A stretch of DNA of 10,728 nt from Planctomycetaceae bacterium (GTDB taxonomy: Bacteria; Planctomycetota; Planctomycetia; Planctomycetales; Planctomycetaceae), in assembly GCA_020426085.1 (NCBI GenBank), contig JAGQQP010000091.1, positions 1 through 10,728 of the forward strand. The letters run 5' to 3'. The notes below the pieces were generated by a model that was not told where the DNA came from, searched no databases, and worked only from the letters and a program-made list of their open reading frames with translations. Below are positions 6,477 through 10,728 of the stretch, piece after piece (position 1 is the first letter of the stretch; the number at the start of each line of letters is the position of its first letter). The translations under genes and the position numbers were made by a program.

Positions 6477-8111
6477 ATGCACAGGAATCGAAACTTACAT
6501 CATGTAACCTGCCGGCTGAACTGGTCTGGCTTACTGCTGTTACTCTGCCCTCTTCTAAACTGTATTTCGGCAAACACCTGTCAGGCAGAGTCCCCTAATA
6601 TCATCCTGATCATGGCCGATGACCTGGGCTTCTCGGATCTGGGCTGTTACGGTTCAGAAATCCAGACTCCCCATCTGGACCAACTGGCAAAAGAGGGACT
6701 GCGGTTCTCACAATTTTATAACGCGGGTCGCTGCTGTCCCACACGTGCTTCATTGATGACGGGCCTGTATCCGCATCAGGCGGGCATGGGCTGGATGAAT
6801 CGTGACGACAAACTGCCCGGCTATCGAGGCGAACTGAACGAGCACTGCGTCAGCATTCCCCAGGTACTTGCGTCGGCTGGCTATGAATGCTACCACGTCG
6901 GCAAATGGCATTTGACGTATCGCATGAAAGAGTCCAACGAAAACTGGCCGCTGGGACGCGGTTTTGCCCGCGCTTATGGAACAGGTGGAGGAGGTAACTA
7001 TTTTGCCCCCCGCCCCCTCTACGAAGACAATCAGCACATCAAACCTCCAAAACAGGATTACTATGTCACCGATGCCTTCAGCCAGCGTGCCGTCGATTAC
7101 CTGAAAGACCATGCGCAGAAACAACCGCAGCAACCGTTTTTTATGTACCTCGCATACACCGCGCCGCATTTTCCTCTCCACGCCTGGCCGGAAGACATTT
7201 CCCGCTATCGAGGCAACTACCTGAAAGGCTGGGACCAACTCCGCCAACAACGTCATCACAAAATGCAGGAACTCGGTCTGATCAACAGCCCGCTCTCGTC
7301 GCGCGACCCGGATGCCAAAGCCTGGGATTCACTCACCAAAGAAGAACAGCAGGAATGGGATCTGCGGATGTCCGTTTACGCCGCCATGATCACCTGCATG
7401 GATCGAGGCATCGGGCAGGTTCTCAAACAACTGGATGAAATGAATGCCACTGACAATACCCTGGTTCTCTTCTTATCTGACAATGGTGCCAGTGCAGAAT
7501 ACATCGACCGCGGACATCAGCCTGGCGCGATCACAGGCACGCGTGAGTCGTTCCGCTGTGCTGAAGTTGGCTGGGCGAATTCCAGCAATACCCCGTTCCG
7601 TTTCCATAAAATGTGGATGCACGAAGGAGGGATTTCAACACCCCTGATCGTCCGCTGGCCCGAACAGATCAAACAGACAGGTGGCTGGACGCGACAAACC
7701 GGGCATGTCATTGATCTGCTGGCCACTTTAGTTGACATCACCAAAGCAGAGTATCCCCAAACTCGAAACGGAAATCAGATCACCCCTCTCGCGGGCGTAA
7801 GTCTGTTACCCACGTTTCAGCATCCAGAACAGACAAAACCACGCACACTCTATTGGGAACATGAAGGCAACAAAGCCATTCACCAGGGAAACTGGAAACT
7901 GGTCAAAGAACACCAGCATGACTGGGAGCTCTATGACCTGAGTCAGGATCGCAGCGAACTGCATGATCTGTCTAAATCAGAGCCTAAACGTGCTGCCACA
8001 CTCGCAGGTGCCTGGCAGATCTGGGCCGAGAAAGTGAGAGTTGTTCCCTGGGAGCAGTTGCCTCCCCCCGGTTATCGCAGCAAAGGTCCTGATTTTTATC
8101 GTAAAAAGTAA
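6477..8111 (+). CDS. Exported formylglycine-dependent sulfatase (arylsulfatase type)
   Basis: The enzyme hydrolyses sulfate esters, probably outside the cytoplasm. From the ATG at 6477 it has 544 residues: a basic N-terminus, a leucine-rich core at about 18-30 and a likely cleavage near ANTCQA (about 32-37). The whole S1 active site is visible: Asp48-Asp49, the CCPTR motif at 86-90 whose first Cys becomes formylglycine, Arg90, Lys143 and His145 (GKWHL), His231 (APHFPL), Asp335-Asn336 and Lys378. The C-terminal part has the usual WKLV and ELYDL strands. The segment SNTPFRFHK...HEGG resembles arylsulfatases of the Pseudomonas AtsA type. I chose 6477 because AAAGGA lies at 6457-6462 (14 bases away, somewhat far) and the signal peptide then has a normal length; an ATG at 6441 would add 12 residues. 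It is followed by a second sulfatase. The glycan substrate is unknown. Confidence 0.93.
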   Translation: MHRNRNLHHVTCRLNWSGLLLLLCPLLNCISANTCQAESPNIILIMADDLGFSDLGCYGSEIQTPHLDQLAKEGLRFSQFYNAGRCCPTRASLMTGLYPHQAGMGWMNRDDKLPGYRGELNEHCVSIPQVLASAGYECYHVGKWHLTYRMKESNENWPLGRGFARAYGTGGGGNYFAPRPLYEDNQHIKPPKQDYYVTDAFSQRAVDYLKDHAQKQPQQPFFMYLAYTAPHFPLHAWPEDISRYRGNYLKGWDQLRQQRHHKMQELGLINSPLSSRDPDAKAWDSLTKEEQQEWDLRMSVYAAMITCMDRGIGQVLKQLDEMNATDNTLVLFLSDNGASAEYIDRGHQPGAITGTRESFRCAEVGWANSSNTPFRFHKMWMHEGGISTPLIVRWPEQIKQTGGWTRQTGHVIDLLATLVDITKAEYPQTRNGNQITPLAGVSLLPTFQHPEQTKPRTLYWEHEGNKAIHQGNWKLVKEHQHDWELYDLSQDRSELHDLSKSEPKRAATLAGAWQIWAEKVRVVPWEQLPPPGYRSKGPDFYRKK

Positions 8112-8131
8112 ACCTAGCGTCTCATTTCTTT

Positions 8132-8138
8132 GAGAGGA
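8132..8138 (+). promoter_or_regulatory. Strong Shine-Dalgarno of the second sulfatase
   Basis: GAGAGGA lies seven bases before the ATG at 8146 and fixes that start. It is among the clearest ribosome binding sites in the window and sits in the 34-base gap between the two sulfatases. Confidence 0.6.
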
Positions 8139-8145
8139 TCATGAT

Positions 8146-9618
8146 ATGAAGCTGACATCACTGCATCAGAGTCTGTTTTTCGCCGTGTGTTTACTGCTGA
8201 TTCCGGTAACCGTACTACAGGCTGAGCAGAAGTCAGCTACTCCCAAACCGAATATTGTTTTTATTCTCATTGATGACATGGGCTGGCCCGATCCAGTCAG
8301 CTACGGGCATCAGTTTCACGAGACACCTCACATCGATCAGCTGGCATGCGATGGCGTCCGTTTCACCGATTTTTACGCCGCCTGCCCGGTCTGCTCCCCC
8401 ACTCGGGCCAGCATCCAGGCCGGTCAATACCAGGCACGACTGCATCTGACCGATTTCATTCCCGGCCACTGGCGTCCGTTTGAAAAACTGATCGTTCCTG
8501 AAAATGCACCGCATCTCCCTCTGGACATCGTCACGCCAGGCGAACTCCTGCAATCGGCGGGTTACAATACCGCCTACTTCGGAAAATGGCATCTGGGTCC
8601 GGATTCACATAACCCGGACCAGCAGGGATACCAGACTTCACTGGTAACAGGCGGTCGTCATTTTGCCCCCCGCTTCCGCACAACGCCTCGCACGGAGGTT
8701 CCCGACAAAGCCTATCTCGCAGATTTTCTGACCGACAAAACGATTGAGTATATCAAACAGAATCAGTCAGAGCCCTTCTTCGTCCAACTCTCACATTACG
8801 CCGTTCATATTCCGCTGGAAGCCAAACAGCAGATGATCCGAAAATATCAGCAGAAACCCAAGCCAGCTTCCGGAGTCAATAATCCCGTTTATGCGGCCAT
8901 GGTCGCACACGTGGATGACAGTGTGGGCCGCATTGTCGCTGCACTGGATGAACTGAAACTGACCGACAATACCGTCGTGATTTTCACCTCTGACAATGGT
9001 GGTTTGCGTCAAAGCTTCTCAGGTGGCGACATTGTTTCCACAAATACCCCACTCCGGGATGAGAAAGGTTCACTCTATGAAGGAGGCATTCGGGTTCCAT
9101 TGATCATCAAATGGCCGGGAGTCGCTGCCGCTGGAAAAACATGTGCCGAGCCGACCATCAGCATCGATTTCTGGCCAACCTTTGCCGAAATCGCTCACGC
9201 CCCCCAGCAGAAACATCAGACCATAGACGGCTTGAGCCTGGTTCCCCTCTTGAAAGATCCCGTCGGCCATCTCAACAGAGACGCGATTTTCTTCCACTAC
9301 CCCCATTACCATCATTCCACCCCGGCTGGTGCCATTCGTGCAGGAGACTGGAAGTTGATTGAATTTTTCGCAGACGGGAATCTGGAACTCTATAACCTGA
9401 AATCTGACCTCTCTGAATCGACAAATCTGGCTCTAAAGAATCCAGAGAAAGCGGCTGAACTACAGCAGAAACTGGCAGACTGGAGAACCAGTGTCGGAGC
9501 CGCCATGCCCGTCAAAAATCCGAAATACGATCCCTCACGGGCTTCCCAGTTCTGGAATCGCCGCACAAATCAACCGGTTCCCGAACGGAAAAAGACGCGT
9601 CTCGATCAGACGAACTGA
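8146..9618 (+). CDS. Second exported formylglycine-dependent sulfatase
   Basis: The 490-residue product begins with a clear signal peptide (MKLTSLHQ, a hydrophobic core, cleavage after about VLQA at 26). S1 sulfatase active-site residues are all present: Asp43-Asp44, CSPTR at 83-87 with Cys83 the formylglycine site, Lys147 and His149 in GKWHLG, His221, Asp283-Asn284 and Lys307 in EKGSLYEGGIRVP. The C-terminal sub-domain carries DWKLIEF and LELYNL, followed by a basic, polar tail. It is about 55 residues shorter than the first sulfatase and differs around the active site (QARLHLTDFIPGHW, 96-109), so the two belong to different subfamilies and probably attack different sulfate positions. The 34-base gap with no terminator suggests co-transcription. 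The formylglycine-generating enzyme needed for activation is not in this window. The exact substrate cannot be read from the sequence. Confidence 0.93.
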   Translation: MKLTSLHQSLFFAVCLLLIPVTVLQAEQKSATPKPNIVFILIDDMGWPDPVSYGHQFHETPHIDQLACDGVRFTDFYAACPVCSPTRASIQAGQYQARLHLTDFIPGHWRPFEKLIVPENAPHLPLDIVTPGELLQSAGYNTAYFGKWHLGPDSHNPDQQGYQTSLVTGGRHFAPRFRTTPRTEVPDKAYLADFLTDKTIEYIKQNQSEPFFVQLSHYAVHIPLEAKQQMIRKYQQKPKPASGVNNPVYAAMVAHVDDSVGRIVAALDELKLTDNTVVIFTSDNGGLRQSFSGGDIVSTNTPLRDEKGSLYEGGIRVPLIIKWPGVAAAGKTCAEPTISIDFWPTFAEIAHAPQQKHQTIDGLSLVPLLKDPVGHLNRDAIFFHYPHYHHSTPAGAIRAGDWKLIEFFADGNLELYNLKSDLSESTNLALKNPEKAAELQQKLADWRTSVGAAMPVKNPKYDPSRASQFWNRRTNQPVPERKKTRLDQTN

Positions 9619-9667
9619 CAGCTGACTGATGGCTCCCTTGATTCTGCGGCCACAAATCGAGATATTC

Positions 9668-9673
9668 TATAAT
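9668..9673 (+). promoter_or_regulatory. Perfect -10 box (TATAAT) upstream of the dehydratase
   Basis: TATAAT lies about 90 bases before the ATG at 9765. The only good -35-like sequence, TTGATT at 9638-9643, is 24 bases away, too far for a standard promoter, so any promoter here would depend on an activator or another sigma factor. Confidence 0.3.
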
Positions 9674-9680
9674 ATGTGAT

Positions 9681-9700
9681 CTGAACTCTTCCCAGTTCAG
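9681..9700 (+). terminator. Hairpin between the sulfatase operon and the dehydratase gene
   Basis: CTGAACT (9681-9687) and AGTTCAG (9694-9700) form a perfect 7-bp stem with a 6-base loop, followed by TAGAACTCTTT, a poor U tract. It may end the sulfatase transcript. If the TATAAT at 9668 is used, it would instead lie at the very 5' end of the dehydratase mRNA. Confidence 0.35.
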
Positions 9701-9764
9701 TAGAACTCTTTCGGTGCGTCATTTGAGCATCCACTTTATTTCTCCAATAGATCGTTAATCAAAC

Positions 9765-10728
9765 ATGTCTGCCGTCGCCCACTCTCCCCTGTTAAAATTA
9801 CACCCTGAAGATAATATTGCCATCGCCCGCAATTCTGTCGGTGAGAACCAGGAATGCGAGTTATCAGAAACGGAGAGTGTCACGACACGCGAAGACATCG
9901 ATCTGGGGCATAAAGTCGCGATTAAGCAGATCAACAAAGGGGAAGCAGTCCGCAAATTCGGCCAGGTCATTGGTTTTGCCACCTGTAATATTCAACCCGG
10001 CGACTGGATTCACAGCCATAATCTGGCAGCAGGCGAGTTAAGCCTGGATTATGCTTACTCAACTGATGTCCCCGCGCCTCCCGAGCCAATCACAGGGCGA
10101 ACTTTTATGGGTTACCGACGTCCCAACGGCAAAGCGGGTACTCGCAACTATCTGGCAATCGTCAGTACGGTGAACTGCTCTGCTACCGCATCGAAGTACA
10201 TCGCCCGGGAACTGGCCCAAACTTCACTCAAAGACTTCCCAAATATTGACGGCATCATCCCCCTGGTTCACAAGGGAGGCTGTGCGATGCAGTATGATGG
10301 CGAAGACCACCATCAACTGATGCGTACTCTGGGTGGTTTTGCGAAACATCCCAACATAGGCGCTTATGTGATACTGGGACTGGGCTGCGAAACAGGCCAG
10401 GGAGCATTTCTCTCCGATTCAGAAGGCCTGGTGCAACTCCCCAATCTCAAAGAACCGCCTGCCAATACACCTCTGGTACTCAATATTCAAGATATCGGGG
10501 GGATTGCCAAAACCGTGAAGCAGGTTTCGGCGCTGTTGAAAGAATATCTGCCTCAGGTAAATGATGTCACCCGAGTTCCGATTCCCGTTTCTGAACTGAT
10601 TCTGGGTACCGAATGCGGGGGCAGTGATGGAAACAGCGGCGTCACAGCCAATCCGGCACTGGGCATCGCCAGCGACCTGCTGGTTGCCCATGGTGCCACA
10701 TCGATTCTCGGTGAAACTTCCGAAATCT
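9765..10728 (+). CDS. uxaA: Altronate/galactarate dehydratase family enzyme, 3' part missing
   Basis: Reading from the ATG at 9765 stays open for 321 codons to the window end; family members have about 500 residues, so roughly the last third is outside. An N-terminal SAF domain (about 11-97), with PEDNIAIA and the IHSHN motif (82-86), is followed by the UxaA dehydratase domain from about 115 (MGYRRPNGKAGTRNYL). Family signatures are HKGGCAMQYDGEDHH (169-183), GLGCE (205-209) and ECGGSDGNSGVTANPALG (283-300). UxaA removes water from D-altronate to give 2-keto-3-deoxygluconate, an iron-dependent step of galacturonate breakdown in the cytoplasm; the related GarD acts on galactarate. The sequence alone does not decide between these or another sugar acid. 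No Shine-Dalgarno is visible. It lies 146 bases after the sulfatases, with its own possible promoter, and could belong to the same glycan-degradation programme. Confidence 0.88.
   Translation, partial: MSAVAHSPLLKLHPEDNIAIARNSVGENQECELSETESVTTREDIDLGHKVAIKQINKGEAVRKFGQVIGFATCNIQPGDWIHSHNLAAGELSLDYAYSTDVPAPPEPITGRTFMGYRRPNGKAGTRNYLAIVSTVNCSATASKYIARELAQTSLKDFPNIDGIIPLVHKGGCAMQYDGEDHHQLMRTLGGFAKHPNIGAYVILGLGCETGQGAFLSDSEGLVQLPNLKEPPANTPLVLNIQDIGGIAKTVKQVSALLKEYLPQVNDVTRVPIPVSELILGTECGGSDGNSGVTANPALGIASDLLVAHGATSILGETSEI

Noticed and set aside
6750..7259. 169-codon minus-strand reading frame inside the first sulfatase
   Set aside because: It lies wholly antisense to a well-supported gene with all its active-site motifs, and its translation shows no family pattern.
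9638..9673. TTGATT and TATAAT as one sigma-70 promoter
   Set aside because: The 24-base spacer is far from the accepted 16-19 bases, so only the -10 box is kept as a weak candidate.

Overview
The window looks like ordinary bacterial chromosome. Best guess is a planctomycete (Gimesia-like); this is inferred, not proven. The clues are base composition near 50% G+C, two adjacent secreted formylglycine-type sulfatases, an RsbU-type phosphatase with a receiver-like domain, a bestrophin-like channel, a membrane-anchored helix-hairpin-helix protein, and start codons that often lack a strong Shine-Dalgarno sequence. I see no rRNA, tRNA, CRISPR array, insertion sequence or phage gene.

Layout. The left edge (1-231, minus) holds the 5' end of an exported alpha/beta-hydrolase-like protein cut by the window. 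Divergent from it is a single-span membrane protein with a ComEA-like DNA-binding domain (469-873). Next comes a tightly coupled three-gene operon (1093-3784): a small DUF485 membrane protein, an ActP-like sodium:solute symporter with an unusually large soluble insertion, and a DUF695-like cytoplasmic protein. The junctions are a 4-base ATGA overlap and a 4-base TTGA overlap. Facing it on the minus strand are a bestrophin-like channel (3792-4709) and, upstream of it, a receiver-PP2C phosphatase (4781-5974); the two may be co-transcribed. A 9-bp inverted repeat covers both stop codons at the convergent junction.

An intergenic stretch of about 430 bases without a gene (6011-6440) separates the divergent phosphatase and sulfatase units. 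Two exported sulfatases (6477-8111 and 8146-9618) follow, 34 bases apart and probably one operon. The right edge carries the first 321 residues of an altronate/galactarate dehydratase-family (UxaA) enzyme, truncated by the window.

How the genes may work together. The symporter operon probably imports a small organic acid using a sodium gradient. The sulfatases probably remove sulfate from polysaccharides outside the cytoplasm. The UxaA-family enzyme would dehydrate a hexonate or hexarate in the cytoplasm, so the right half is compatible with breakdown of sulfated, uronate-containing glycans, although the substrate cannot be read from the sequence. I found no clearly new system. The most notable points are the symporter insertion, the degenerate receiver domain of the phosphatase, and the sulfatase/UxaA neighbourhood.
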